The translations under genes were made by a program, and so were the position numbers. A stretch of DNA of 64,000 nucleotides from Takakia lepidozioides (lineage: Eukaryota > Streptophyta > Takakiopsida > Takakiales > Takakiaceae): positions 83,992,756 to 84,056,755 of the forward strand of contig CM060731.1 of the NCBI GenBank assembly GCA_030704615.1, given 5' to 3'. The notes below the pieces were generated by a model. The model saw only the letters and a list, made by a program, of their open reading frames with translations. It ran no database searches and was not told where the DNA came from. Shown one piece after another: positions 21,092 to 32,106 of this stretch. How positions within the stretch are numbered: the first letter of the stretch is position 1; each line of letters starts with the position of its first letter.

Positions 21092-22196
21092 AACCGCCAG
21101 TAATGGCCGTCCCTCTATTTAAAAATAAAAATAAAAACAAAAACGACCGCAAATAATGGCGGTAGATCTATTTTTGGTTTTATAAAAAAATACGACCGCC
21201 ATTACTGGCGGTCACTGTATTTTCAGAAATTAAAAATATACAAGCGACCGCCAATAATGGCGGTCAGTCCATTATTATTATTTAAATGACCACCAATAAT
21301 AGCGGTCGCTCTATCTATAAAAAATAAAAAATAAAAGCGATCGTCATTACTGGCGGTCGCTGCATTTTCAGAAATTAAAATTATACAAGCGACCACCAGT
21401 AATGGCCGTCGCTCTATTTTAATCAAACAAAAACAAAAGCGACCGCCAATAATGGCGGTCGCAGTATTTAAGAAAATAAAAAATAAATGTGACCAACATT
21501 ACTGGCGTTCGCTGTATTTTCTGATATTTTTATTTTTTATTTTTTTTAAATAAAACGACCGCCATATTATGGTGGTCGCTGGTTTTTTAATATATATTTA
21601 AAATATAGCGACCGCCATATTATGGTGGTCGCTGGTTTTTTAATATATATTTAAAATATAGCAACCGCCATATTATGGTGGTCGCTTTAATTCAAAACAG
21701 AAACAAAAACAAAACAAAACAAAACAGCGACTGCCATAATATGGCGGTCGCTTTATTTTAAATACATTAAAAATAGTAAATTTTTTTAAAAAAAAAATTA
21801 AAGTTTAAGAGAATGCAGCGACCGCCATTATTGGCGGTCGCTTTTGTTTTTGTTTTTTAAAAATAGAGCGACGGCCATTACTGGCGGTCGCTTGTATAAT
21901 TTTAATTTCTGAAAATGCAGCGATTATGGTGGTCGCTGGTTTTTTTAATATATTTGTAAAATAAAGCGACCGCCATATTATGGTGGTCGCTTGTCTTTTA
22001 TGTATTATTGAAAACAAGCGACTGCCAATTCTGGCGGTCGCTTGGTTTTTATATATTTTTAAATTATGTGACCGCCAATACGACTGCCAATTTTGTTTTT
22101 TTTTTTTTTTAAAATTAATCGAACGCCATGTTGGCGGTCGCTCTTATTTTCTAAATTTCCGAAATATAAAGCGACCGCCAGAATTGGCGATTGCTA
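21092..22196. repeat. Second palindrome array, ~21 copies of AGCGACCGCC...GGCGGTCGCT
   Basis: Palindromes with arms AGCGACCGCC and GGCGGTCGCT around a 4-6 base AT centre recur about every 50-55 bp, at about 21100, 21145, 21190, 21242, 21289, 21336, 21388, 21436, 21488, 21555, 21608, 21660, 21725, 21817, 21868, 21919, 21964, 22015, 22068, 22120 and 22170. Spacers are almost pure A/T and differ from one another. The first copy overlaps the splice donor of the preceding exon, so the array would sit in an intron. It is unrelated in sequence to the GGCGCC palindrome but has the same design. Confidence 0.92.
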
Positions 22197-22387
22197 TTAT
22201 TTTATTATTTTCCAAAATGTATTTGCCACCGCCACCGTGTCGGCGACGTGGCTGCTTAAGTGACAATATTTTACCTGGTACTTTTTTTACTAGAATATTC
22301 CCAGAACCTGACGTGACGGAGGTCCCGTCAGCGTCAGGTCTGACGTGACGTGACGCTGATAACCGGGCGATCAACTGCATGATGCGA

Positions 22388-23640
22388 GTTTATTTGCAGT
22401 GGAAGTGTAGGGAGCAGATGATTGGTTAGATTGGCAATGGCCAATCAGATACTACCTTACTCATGGTCAGTGCCCACCCAGTTATGGGAAGGAGCAGAGG
22501 AAAAGAATAGCTATCAAGGCATTACCATACACTATGATAGGTGGAAGATTGTATAAGCTAGGAGCTAATGGAGTTCTTAAACGATGCTTGTACCACCATG
22601 AGGTAAATAAAGTTTTGGAAGAAATTCATAAAGGAGTGGCTAGAGGCCATTTTGGAGAGGAGACTACCAGTAGGAAAATACTACTTGCAGGTTACTGGTG
22701 GCCTACTTTATTCAAGGATGTACATAAGTATTGCAAGAGTTGTGATGAGTGTCAGAGGCTAGGACCGTTACAAAGATCTGGGAAGATGGCTTTGCATCCT
22801 ACGATGCCTACTGAACCATTTCAGAAATGGGGACTAGACTTTGTTGGACCAATTAATCCACCAGCCAGGAATACATAGAACAAGTATATAATCACAGCCA
22901 CTGATTATACCACAAAATGGGTGGAAGCTAAGGCTGTCCCCTGGAATTTATCAGTGACCAGGGAAGTCATTTCATTAATGAGACCATTGAACTATTGACT
23001 AAGGAGTTCATGATTGTGCACATGAAGAGTACAACCTATTACCCATAGGGCAATGGGCAGGCAAAGGCCACCAACAAAATACTATGCACTATCTTGGCTA
23101 AGATAGTCAATGCGAACATGACAGACTGGGATACAAAGTTGTTGATAGCTTTGTGGTCATACAGGACTTCATATAAAGTCACCACCAAGTATACACCATT
23201 CCAATTAGTTTATGGTATGGAAGCTTTACTTCCAGTAGAATTCTTATTACCTACCATGAGAACTGAATGGGGAAGAAGAATGGAATTGGAGGATTCAATT
23301 GAAGTAAGGAAACATGAATTATATCATGTGGAAGAAGTCCGTGCTGATGCAGCAGATAACATGACCAGAATTTAGATGAAGAGGAAGGATCAGTTTGATG
23401 AAGGTAAATTAAAGATTTTTAAGACAGGTGATTTGGTACTGTGGTTGCAGAAGAAGGGAAAGATTAAAGCTTCTAAGCTTAAATCACCATGGAAAGGACT
23501 TTATGTCATAGAGAAGATGTATGATAACAACACAACTATGTTACAAACCATTAACAAAGAGATGCTTGGTAGAGTCAATGCCAATAATTTGAAGGGATAC
23601 AGTGGTATCCATGATAGACCATTGCAGCATGATTTGCATC
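22388..23640 (+). pseudogene. Integrase of Tat/Ogre-like element T, copy 1
   Basis: The zinc-binding domain reads YHHEVNKVLEEIH...KSCDECQR (HHCC), then KWGLDFVGPINPPA. A TAG at 22876 breaks the frame. Core motifs follow in pieces: DQGSHFINETIE, then NGQAKATNKILC (the usual catalytic Glu position reads Lys/Ala), with a TAG before it. The C-terminal part (MKRKDQFDEGKLKIFKTGD...WKGLYVIEKMYDN) is preceded by another TAG at 23373. The left boundary, GTTTATTTGCAGTGG, is shared with the inverted copy at 31556. No RT or RNase H precedes it; 22197-22387 holds only TGACGTGACG-type short repeats. Confidence 0.88.
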
Positions 23641-23744
23641 TTGAAACACAGATGCAGCCACAGACTACATTGGTAGCACCAGCGGAGCATGAAGCACTTG
23701 TCATAAAGCCGAATGTGTATGGCCATTGTAGAGAACACAGCTGT

Positions 23745-23835
23745 TCACACAACCATACAGCCCACCATAGCCTATTACATCATATCACAGCCTACCACAA
23801 CTTGTCACAGCCCAACACAGGCGACACAACCCACA
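23745..23835 (+). repeat. ~10 bp CACAGCCTAT-type tandem repeat (1)
   Basis: Degenerate decamers (TCACAGCCTA, CCACAGCCCA) just downstream of integrase. The same decamer family fills the U3 part of this element's LTRs and the matching site of copy 2. Confidence 0.8.
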
Positions 23836-24159
23836 CAGGTTGCACAGTCCATAGGGTCAGTGACAGGTGGACACGAGTTAACGTCAGTTAAGTGGCTGGT
23901 AAGTGTAAAGACAGTTTGGAAGTCAAACTCGAAGAATGTGCCACGCGGACAGAAGGAGACATAATAGTGTTTGAATTCAAACACGTGGCCTAAGGGGCAA
24001 AGCACTCCGCATTGCATGTACTGCAATAACGGGCGTCATCACACAAGAAGACAAACAGGGCCGTCAAAGTACCTACCCGGTACATCAGCCGAAACTTATT
24101 ATGAGCCCATAAATGCATCAAGAGAATAGGTAACAGAACACTTTACGCATCCGGCAAAG

Positions 24160-25451
24160 GGGAACCTTTGCCACATATGCAGTCCTAGTGGTCATTCCAA
24201 GATGGAATGTAAACAGATTAGGGTAAAAATGAGAAGTTACCTAATGAGGCAACGACCAATTGGCAACGCGGATTTTGTGCAAGAGATTCCATTCAAGAAA
24301 CAAGAACAAGAAATTAAGAAGATTATGAGCGGAAGAATAGGTGTTATACCGGATAACCAGTGTCTCGAGGGGAGGGGCAATCAAAGCTATAGCTTTGTAG
24401 CTATGGCGGATATCACGGACTATACACTAGCTCTACTTCTTACGCAGTGGCGCAAGGAATGACAGGTCGAAAGTACTTTCTCTCTCACTCACTATTTGCA
24501 AGCCCCGCAGGCTTACACCCACTTGTCTGTTCCATTATGTGCTAACCACACTTTCGTGCTCTACGCATTACAAGCTTTCCTGCAGTTATTCCAAACAAGG
24601 CCTTCTTGTTTATCCGGAATGAAGAGAATTAGAGAGATGGAGGATCTACGAGTGAAGAGCACGACGATCTTACAGAGGCAAACAATCACCACACCACAGG
24701 CAGTGCAGCTGCTGAAGGAATTGCGGTTGGAGGGATTGCTACGCAAAGAGTGGTCTTTGTATCATCGGGAATTGATGATCCAGTTCATCAAGAACTTTGA
24801 GCCAAAGAAGGGAGTTACCCAGGTGAAGGGTGTAGATATATAAGTTACTCCGCAGTACTTGCAACAGCTTTTTGACTTACCATCTGATAATGTGAGCGTG
24901 GACGAGCACAGGGCAAGATTGCAAGTAGGGGATCTTTTCCAAGAAAGAGTTTCTTCAGGAACCAGGGATTCACTTGCACCAAAGCCGAGTATCCAGGGTT
25001 GAGGGAAATTGGCCAAATACTAAACATTTTGTTTGCCATGAAACAGAACCAACAGTATCTTAGCAGATCTTTTACGAAGGAGGTTCTGAAAGCTTTGAGA
25101 GGAGAGGATGTAGCTTGGGCGGAGATGATGCACAGTGGTCTGGTGGAGGAGATGAAATGATTACAGAATACTATTGCCAAGTCCCCAATTATTGTGTCTG
25201 GCCCAATTATTGCACAGATTATCTTTGATTCTTGCTTGCTTGATGCGCAAGAATGTAAAGTAATGGGAGTATTTGAGGTAGCCAAAACTGCAGCTGAGGC
25301 GCAAGGCTCTTCACAAGGTGAAGCAGGATTAGAGAGGCAGCACCAGTCCAAGAGACAGAAGAGGGACGCAACTGTAATGGCGGATCCACTGGCCACAGAG
25401 AATCCTCACGATGATGTTTCCATAGCTCATGCACAGGATGGGGTGCAGTAG
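24160..25451 (+). pseudogene. Accessory ORF3 of element T, copy 1 (broken)
   Basis: Begins with a CCHC knuckle (CHICSPSGHSKMEC at ~24170). It continues with KKQEQEIKKIMSGRIG, RGNQSYSFVAMADITDYTL, a TGA at 24460, then KSTTILQRQTITTPQAVQLLKEL, FIKNFEPKKGVTQVKGVDI and a TAA at 24841. Remains follow, including VDEHRARLQVGDLF and SGPIIAQIIFDSCLL. It is 70-80% similar by eye to copy 2 at 32107-33547. The middle section resembles the plant transposon-protein fold often written as a VRG...P..L..L pattern; that family call is tentative. Function unknown. Confidence 0.75.
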
Positions 25452-25503
25452 CACAATGGGCTGTTATTACTGGAAGCACGGCCATTAGAGAGGGAGGAAG
25501 AAG

Positions 25504-26691
25504 TCACCTCAGTACCACAGCCAGCACAACAAGTTGTCCACTCACAAACCAAGTCTTCTGTAATCCTGGTGCTGGTACAGCAGCCAACTTTTTCATCATT
25601 AACTCCATCTTCTCCATGTACTCTTCAACAGTTTCATGCTTCTTTTGCCTTAACTGTTGTAAACTCCCATACACTTCATCTTCAGTTTTGCTTGTCCTGA
25701 ACCTGTTTCGGAATGATGTCCTAAGGCCATTCCAGGTTAGGAAATGATTATTAGGAAACCTTGCATACCATTCACTTGCTTTCTTGATAAGTGAACAAGG
25801 AAACTGTCTTTTTTTGGCATCATCGCCATTCTCATTGTTCACAATACACATGTGCTCAAATTGGCTGATGTGTACATGAGGATCCCCTTTTCCTGCATAT
25901 ATGGGAAAATGTGGCTTTGCCCGTGTTGGAGGTACCGCCATCTGTGGTCCTACACCCTGCCCTCTGACAGGTGCTGGTCCTCCTGTAGGTGTTGGTCCTT
26001 GAGGTCCTGCTGTTGTAATGGTGGAACTCCCACCAGGTGTTGGCCCCTGAACACTCCCTGCTACTGGCCCCCCTTTACTTGCAGTACCCCCAGCTCCAGT
26101 TGCACTACTTCCCATACTCCCTGTCCCCCCAGAGCCAGATCCAAGCTGCCCGCCTGATCCCCTTGAGCCAACACCTTTGTTGGCCTGTGATCCAAGTGCT
26201 CCACTTGATTCAGGTCCAATAGGTTGGGATGTCCTAGTTGTAGTCTCAACCTCAACTGTTGGGTCTACTTCTTCATATTCTTCATCTTCCAAGTTCTTCT
26301 CTTGGATTTCTTCTACCTCACTCATATAACTCAACTGTAGTGGTGTTGGAGAGTCTAAACTCTCCATTGGCTCTGCCACATCTTCCTCTCCTTCTGTGTA
26401 TTGTGTTTCAAAAACTGGAGTTCCTGCTCTTGGTGTTCCATGCCAACTCTGATCAAAGATTTATGTCAAATCTTTAACCCAGGGATGAACCTCGGATCTT
26501 TCCCCTCATGGCTGATCTTCTTCCTGTACCAAATCCCTTAATCTTTCTTGTAAGGAATAAGAAGGAGTGGCATCCAATTCTGGTTCTTCCGGTACGGGTG
26601 ATGTATTCTCTGGCCTTAATGGTGTGAGAGGTCCAGATGATTCCCCTATGTCTATTCCTCTCTCCCAGAGATATGGATAATTAGTTTTCAA
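25504..26691 (-). pseudogene. gag of element T, inverted piece
   Basis: Minus strand. Upstream segment 26691-26506 (YPYLWERGIDIGESSGPLTP), then from 26379 MAEPMESLDSPTPLQLSYMS, an acidic stretch, a Gly/Ser/Thr-rich linker of about 90 residues, and the gag domain (FPIYAGKGDPHVHISQFEHM, SLIKKASEWYARFPNNHFL, EEYMEKMELMMKKLA). It stops being co-linear with copy 2 right after QKTWFVSG, at about 25545, where it meets the plus-strand ORF3. This is an inversion or recombination junction. Confidence 0.85.
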
Positions 26692-26869
26692 ATAACTTTA
26701 TCTTTTCGCTGAATATCTGTGGAGTCTAGCTTCCCTTTCATCACTCATGTCCCATGTCTTTCATATCTTTAATGAGGCAATAACCAAAACTCTCTTCTGT
26801 AGTATCTCTCGTATATGCCTGGATTTCTTTCAAGCTTTAATGCACCCTTGGCTATACTAGAAGGCTCCG

Positions 26870-27238
26870 TTACCATATAACCATATGGCAAGCATGTCTG
26901 AAAAGCTGTTCTTGGTGTAAGTTTGATCGTTCCTCCCAGCTTTCAAACTCCACTCGTTTAATGGATAGCAATGCTATCACATAAACCAGTGTTGGTAACC
27001 AACTTGCTCTCCCTCTACAGGCCACTTGATAAATCTTTATCACTCCTTTCTCCAGACCCCACTCTGGATCAGCATCATGCACTCTCTTAAGAATGTTTTC
27101 CTTGCAACTGTCTGGCAATTCCAAGAACCTCTGAAAGAATTGTTTAGACAATCTTTCTTTCCCAGTTTCACAGGGAATTTGATTCACATCAAATTCCTTG
27201 ATTCTCCATCCACCATGATCCCACCAGATGCCTGTCAC
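26870..27238 (-). pseudogene. ORF1 of element T (upstream of gag), inverted piece
   Basis: Minus strand: TGIWWDHGGWRIKEFDVN, SKQFFQRFLELPDSCKE, GVIKIYQVACRGRASWLPTL. Compared with copy 2 (28773-29468), about 75 bp are missing after WEER (VNVYTHMHEELVLVKNW to the ILW region), and a matching segment lies instead in the nearby LTR at about 27680-27745. An ORF between the 5' LTR and gag is a hallmark of Ogre/Tat elements. Its function is unknown. Confidence 0.75.
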
Positions 27239-27279
27239 ATCTGGTTGTCCTTGATCAGTTCCCCAGTATGGTCGCCAAA

Positions 27280-27853
27280 TGTCGAGCGGCTTTTACTCAC
27301 CCATCCCTTAGCTATCCGAGGTGGAAACTCCAAGATAGAAGAGTTGGAAATCTCTAAGTACTCAGCCCGTTCAGAACAATCAGTCATGACCTACAACTAG
27401 TGTATCATGGGGGGTGCTTCCTATTTGTATTCCTTCTCGCATTCATGTTAGCAAGTTACCTTATTGTCTATGATTAAGTATCAGATTGCTTCTGCAATCT
27501 ACCATGTTCCATCTACTCAAGCATTCATTCCACAGCTTCACTCATATCTCTCTACACGGTGTGAATATGAAATAGGAATCATATTAATATCTATCATGTA
27601 TCAGGCCGAGGCCATGGTGTCTCTAATCTGCTCTACAATGCATCTCTACAGCTTGCATGAATCAAGCATCATCACAAGATATCCTTAGGAATCCAATTCT
27701 TTACCAGTTCAAGTTCTTCATGCATGTGAGTGTAAACATTCACCGTTGTATCTCCTCCTCTGTGTAATCTCCATCCCTGTGCTCCAAGTTTGTGCTCTCC
27801 GCCTAATCTCCTCAAGTGATGTCCAAGAAGTGATCTCTCAAGTGACCCCCTCC
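27280..27853 (-). repeat. Partial LTR of element T, inverted, with internal insertion
   Basis: The minus-strand LTR 3' end (TGTCGAGCGG on the plus strand) is at 27280, next to the primer-site-like sequence at 27263-27277. About 400 bp match the 3' part of LTR 27854-28880. They are followed by a ~70 bp segment matching ORF1, and then by LTR mid-sequence up to the start of the opposite LTR at 27854. The U3 decamer repeats are absent. Confidence 0.75.
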
Positions 27854-28880
27854 TGTTAGAGGGTTGTCTGGGACTTAGACACTTTTATGGGCTCTGTGGG
27901 GTACCCTTAATTTTTGTGCAGACTTACGGATGGTACACTTAGACCAACAGAGGCCTTAGGGGTGACAGACACAGGCTTTAGGGGTGGTAGACAGGCTTAC
28001 ACACTCAATCACAGTCTTACACAATCGTACATAGCCTATCATAGTCTATCACAACCATACACAACCTTACACAGCCCGACACAGCCTTACATAGTCTGTC
28101 ACAGTCAATCACAGTCAATCACAGCTCGACACAGCCAGTCACAGCCTGACACAGCCCGACACAGCTTTACACAGCCAGTCACAGCTCGGCACAGTCACAG
28201 CCTGACACAGCTTGGCACAGCCCGTCACAGCGTACGTAGGGAACGGTTATCATTGGCAGGGAATGACTGTGTGGGAACGTGCTTACTTCTTGAGATGACA
28301 GTTAGTTAGTTAGGCGGTTAGAACAGCTTGCGGGTAGACTAGGCAGAGTAGCAACTTGGAGAGGACACACTTCTGTGGGGGAGAACTATTGGGGAGGAGA
28401 GCACTTCTTGATCATCAGCAGAGGAGAACAGGCGGAGAACACGAACTGGAGCAACGATGGAGAGTACAGTGATGGAGGGGACGCGATCTGCTGATGTTTG
28501 ATGAATGCAAGCTGTAGAGTTAGACTGTAGAGCAGATTAGGGACACCATGGCTTCGGCTTGATACATGACAAATCTTAATTTGACACCTATTCAATACAA
28601 TCACACTGTGTAGAGAGACTTGAGTGAAGCTGTGGAATGAATGGATGAATGGAACCTAAAAGATTACTGAAGCAATCTGATGCTTAAGTATACACAACAA
28701 GGTAATTTGTTAACATGAAAGCAAGAAGAAATACAAACAGGAAGCACAACCATGATACACTAGCTGTAGGTCATGATTGATTGTTCTGAGCGGGCTGAGT
28801 GCTTAGAGATATCCAACTCTTCTATCTTGGAGTTTCCACCTCGGATAGCAAAGGGATGGGTGAGTAAAAGCCGCTCGACA
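27854..28880 (+). repeat. 5' LTR of element T copy 2 (1,027 bp)
   Basis: Starts TGTTAGAGGGTTGTCTGGGA and ends CCGCTCGACA. It matches 36204-37194 along its length. U3 contains a long block of CACAG decamers (28005-28230). It is followed by TT and a primer-site-like TGGCGACCATACTGG (28883-28897); the tRNA is not identified. The bases just outside the two LTRs do not form a target duplication (CCTCC versus ACTAT). Confidence 0.9.
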
Positions 28881-29468
28881 TTTGGCGACCATACTGGTGA
28901 ACTGGGTCAAGAACAACCAGATGTGACAGGCATCTGGTGGGATCATGGTGGTTGGAGAATTAAAGAATTTGATGTGAATCAAATTCCCTGTGGAACTGAG
29001 AAAGAAATGTTGTCCAAGCAATTCTTTCAGAGATTTTTGGAATTGCCAGACGGTTGCAAAGAAAACATTCTTAAGAGAGTGCATGATGCAGATCCTGAGT
29101 GGGGTCTGGGGAAAGGAGTGATAAAGATTTATCAAGTGGCATGTAGAGGGAGAGCAAGTTGGTTACCAACGCTGGTTTATGTGTTAGCGTTGCTATCCAT
29201 TAAACGAATGGAGTTTGAAGGCTGGGAGGAACGGAAAGTGAATGTTTACACTCATATGCATGAAGAATTGGTACTGGTAAAGAATTGGATTCCTAAGGAT
29301 ATCCTGTGGATCAAACTGACACCAAGAACAGCTTTTCAGACATGCTTGCCATATGGTTATATGGTAACAGAGACTTCTAGTATAGCCAAGGGTGCATTGA
29401 AGCTTGAAAGAAATCCAGGCATATACGAGAGATACTACAGAAGAGAGTTTTGGTTATTGCCTCATTGA
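28773..29468 (+). pseudogene. ORF1 of element T copy 2, upstream of gag
   Basis: An open frame of 231 codons whose first ATG lies inside the LTR; it reads through the primer site and then DVTGIWWDHGGWRIKEFD, FLELPDGCKENILKRVHDAD, LGKGVIKIYQVACRGRASW, TAFQTCLPYGYMV, and ends RREFWLLPH. No stop interrupts it. Whether translation really starts in the LTR is uncertain; the conserved part begins near 28917. Its position before gag matches ORF1 of Ogre/Tat elements. No domain recognised. Confidence 0.65.
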
Positions 29469-29488
29469 AGATATGAAAGACATGGGAC

Positions 29489-31060
29489 ATGAGTGATGAA
29501 AGAGAAGCTAGACTTCACAGATATTCAGCAAAAAGAGAAAGTTATTTGAAAGCTCATTATCCATATCTTTGGGAGAAAGGAATAGACATAGGAGAATCAT
29601 CTGGACCTCTCACACCATTAAGATCGAAGAGTACATCACCCATACCGGAGGAACCAGAGTTGGATGCCATTCCTTCTTATTCTTTACAAGAAAGATTAAG
29701 GGATTTGGTACAGGAATAAGTTCAACCACGAGGGGAGAGATCTGAGGTACATCCCTTGATAAAAGATTTGACATAAATCTTTAATAAGAGTTGGCATGGG
29801 ACACCAAAGGCAGGAACTCCAGTTTCTGAAGCACAAGATAAAGAAGGGGAGGAGGATGTGGCAGAGCCAACGGAGAGTTCAGACTCTCCAACACCATTGC
29901 AATTGAGTTACATGAGTGAAGAAGAGGAAATCCAAGAGAAGAACTTGGAAGATGAAAACAGAGAGAAAAATTTGGAAGATGAGGAGTATGAAGAAGTAGA
30001 CCCAACAGTTGAGGTTGAAACTACAACCAGGACATCCCAACCTGTTGGACCTGGATCAAGTGGAGCACTTGAATCACAGGCCAACGAAGGTGTCGGCTCA
30101 GGGGGATCAGGCGAGAAGCTTGGATCTGGCTCAGGGGGGACAGGGAGTGTGGGAAGTAGTGCAGTTGGAGCTGGGAATACTGTGAGTATAGAGGGGCCAG
30201 TAGCAGGGAGTGCTCAGGGGCCAACAACTGGTGGGAGACCCACCACTACAACAACAGGTCCCTAAGGACCAACACCAACAGGAGGACCAGCACCTGTCAG
30301 TGGGCAGGGTGTAGGGCCATAGATGGCGGTACCTCCAACATGGGCAAAACCACCTTTTCTAATATATGCAGGGAAAGGGGATCCTGATGTACACATTAGC
30401 CAATTTGAGCACATGTGTATTGTGAACAATGAGAATGGCGATGATGCCCAGATGAGACTGTTTCATTGTTCACTTATCAAGAAAGCAAGTGAATGGTATG
30501 CAAGATTCCCTGACAATCATTTCCTAACCTGGAATGGCCTTAGTACAACATTCCGAAACAGGTTCAGGACAAGCAAAACTGAGGATGAAGTGTATGGAAG
30601 TTTACAAACTGTTGAAGAGTACATGGAAAAGATGGAATTGATGATGAAAAAGTTGGCTGCTGTGCCAGCACCAGGGTTACAGAAGACCTGGTTTGTGAGT
30701 GGATTAAGACCTGAATTACAAAAGAAAGTAGATATGCTACCCCATAATACAGTGGAAGAGGCATTTGAAACAGCCAACAAAAACCCAGCCAAGAAGAAAC
30801 AATGACCAGGACCACTATGGAAGGCCTGGTGGTTATAACAATGGTATGGTAGGAAGAGGTAATCCAAGATCAGGGAATTACCAAGGCAACCTCAGAGGCA
30901 ACTACCAGGGTAACCCAAGAGGGAATTACCAGCCAGGGAATCAGGATTATAGAAATGATCCCAGAGCAGACCAAGGGCGAGGACCCAATGGTGAAGAACT
31001 GTGTTACTATTGTAATCAGGTGGGACATCGCAAGGCAGCCTGTCCATTTTGGATCAGACA
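29489..31060 (+). pseudogene. gag of element T copy 2 with zinc knuckle
   Basis: One frame from 29489 (MSDEREARLHRYSAKRE) is broken by stops at 29717, ~29776, 30263 and 30320. It carries the acidic N-part, the Gly/Ser-rich linker, and the gag domain 30323-30805 (FLIYAGKGDPDVHISQFEH, KKASEWYARFPDNHFL, VEEAFETANKNP). A shift then leads to a basic Gly/Asn repeat stretch (NYQGNLRGNYQGNPRG) and the knuckle CYYCNQVGHRKAAC (CX2CX4HX4C) at ~31010. Co-linearity ends at about 31057, where an inverted integrase piece begins. Protease and RT are missing. Confidence 0.85.
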
Positions 31061-31556
31061 CCAGAATCTGTGTATTCCTGGCTGGTGGATTGATTGGCCC
31101 AACAAAGTCCAATCCCCATTTCTGGAATGGTTCAATAGGCATTGTAGGATGCAAAGCCATCTTTCCAGATCTTTGCAAAGGTCCTAGCCTCTGGTACTCA
31201 TCACAGCTCTTGCAATACTTGTGTACATCTTTAAACAAAGTAGGCCACCAGTAACCTGCAAGTAATATTTTCCTACTGGTAGTCTCTTCTCCAAAATGGC
31301 CCCCAGCCACTTCTTTATGAACTTCTTCCAAAACTTTATTAACTTCATGGTGGTACAAGCATCTTTTTAGAACTCCATCAGATCCTAGCTTATACAATCT
31401 TCCTCCTATCATAGTGTATGGTAATGCCTTGATAACTATTCTCTTCCTCTGCTCCTTTCCATAACTGGGTGGGCACTGTCCATGAGTAAGGTAGTATCTG
31501 ATTGGCCACTGCCAATCTAACCAATCATCTGCTCCCACTTCCACTGCAAATAAACT
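31060..31556 (-). pseudogene. Inverted integrase zinc-binding segment (element T copy 2)
   Basis: Minus strand: YLTHGQCPPSYGKEQRKR, YHHEVNKVLEEVHKEVAGG, YCKSCDEYQRLGPLQ (one Cys of the CX2C pair is Tyr), GLDFVGPINPPARN. It matches plus-strand 22388-22885 but lies backwards between the gag and integrase C-terminus of its own element. Both breakpoints are sharp (around 31057 and 31556). Confidence 0.88.
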
Positions 31557-31850
31557 GGCAGAAGAAGGGAAAGATGAAAGCTTCTAAGCTTAAGTCACCA
31601 TGGAAGAGACCTTATGTCATATAGAAGATGTATGATAACAACACAGCCATGTTACAAACCATTAATATGGAGATGCTGGGAAGAGTCAATGCCAATAAGT
31701 TGAAGGGATACAGTGGTATCTATGACAAACCATTGCAGCATGATTTGCATATTGAAACACAGAAACAGTCACGGGCTGCACCGGTGATACCAACGGAGCA
31801 TGAAGCATTTGTCGTAAAGCCGAATGTGTATGGCCTGAGTGAGAAACGGT
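31556..31850 (+). pseudogene. Integrase C-terminal tail (element T copy 2)
   Basis: Plus strand: KKGKMKASKLKSPWKRPYVI, a TAG at 31621, then MYDNNTAMLQTINMEMLGRVN and GIYDKPLQHDLHIETQ, matching 23450-23640. Confidence 0.82.
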
Positions 31851-31854
31851 GTTC

Positions 31855-31975
31855 GCACAGCTATCACAGCCCATCACAGTATCACACAGACTATCACAGT
31901 CCATCATAGCATCACACAGCCTATCACAATTTACCACAATTTGACACAGCCTGTCACAGCCCAACACAGCCTATG
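31855..31975 (+). repeat. ~10 bp CACAGCCTAT-type tandem repeat (2)
   Basis: Decamers ATCACAGCCC, ATCACAGTCC, TCACACAGCC at the same place relative to integrase as 23745-23835. Confidence 0.8.
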
Positions 31976-32106
31976 CGATTTGCACAGTCCATAGAGTCAG
32001 TGACAGGTGGACGCGGGTTAACGTCAGAAAAGTGGCCGGCAAGTGAAAGGACAGCTTGGAAGTCAAACTCGGAGAATGTGCCACGCGGACAGGGTAAGAC
32101 GGGGGC

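Noticed and set aside
21092-22196. CRISPR-like array (short palindromic repeat, ~30 bp spacers, regular spacing)
   Set aside because: Eukaryotic intron and transposon context, spacers are low-complexity A/T, repeats are imperfect and no cas gene is present.
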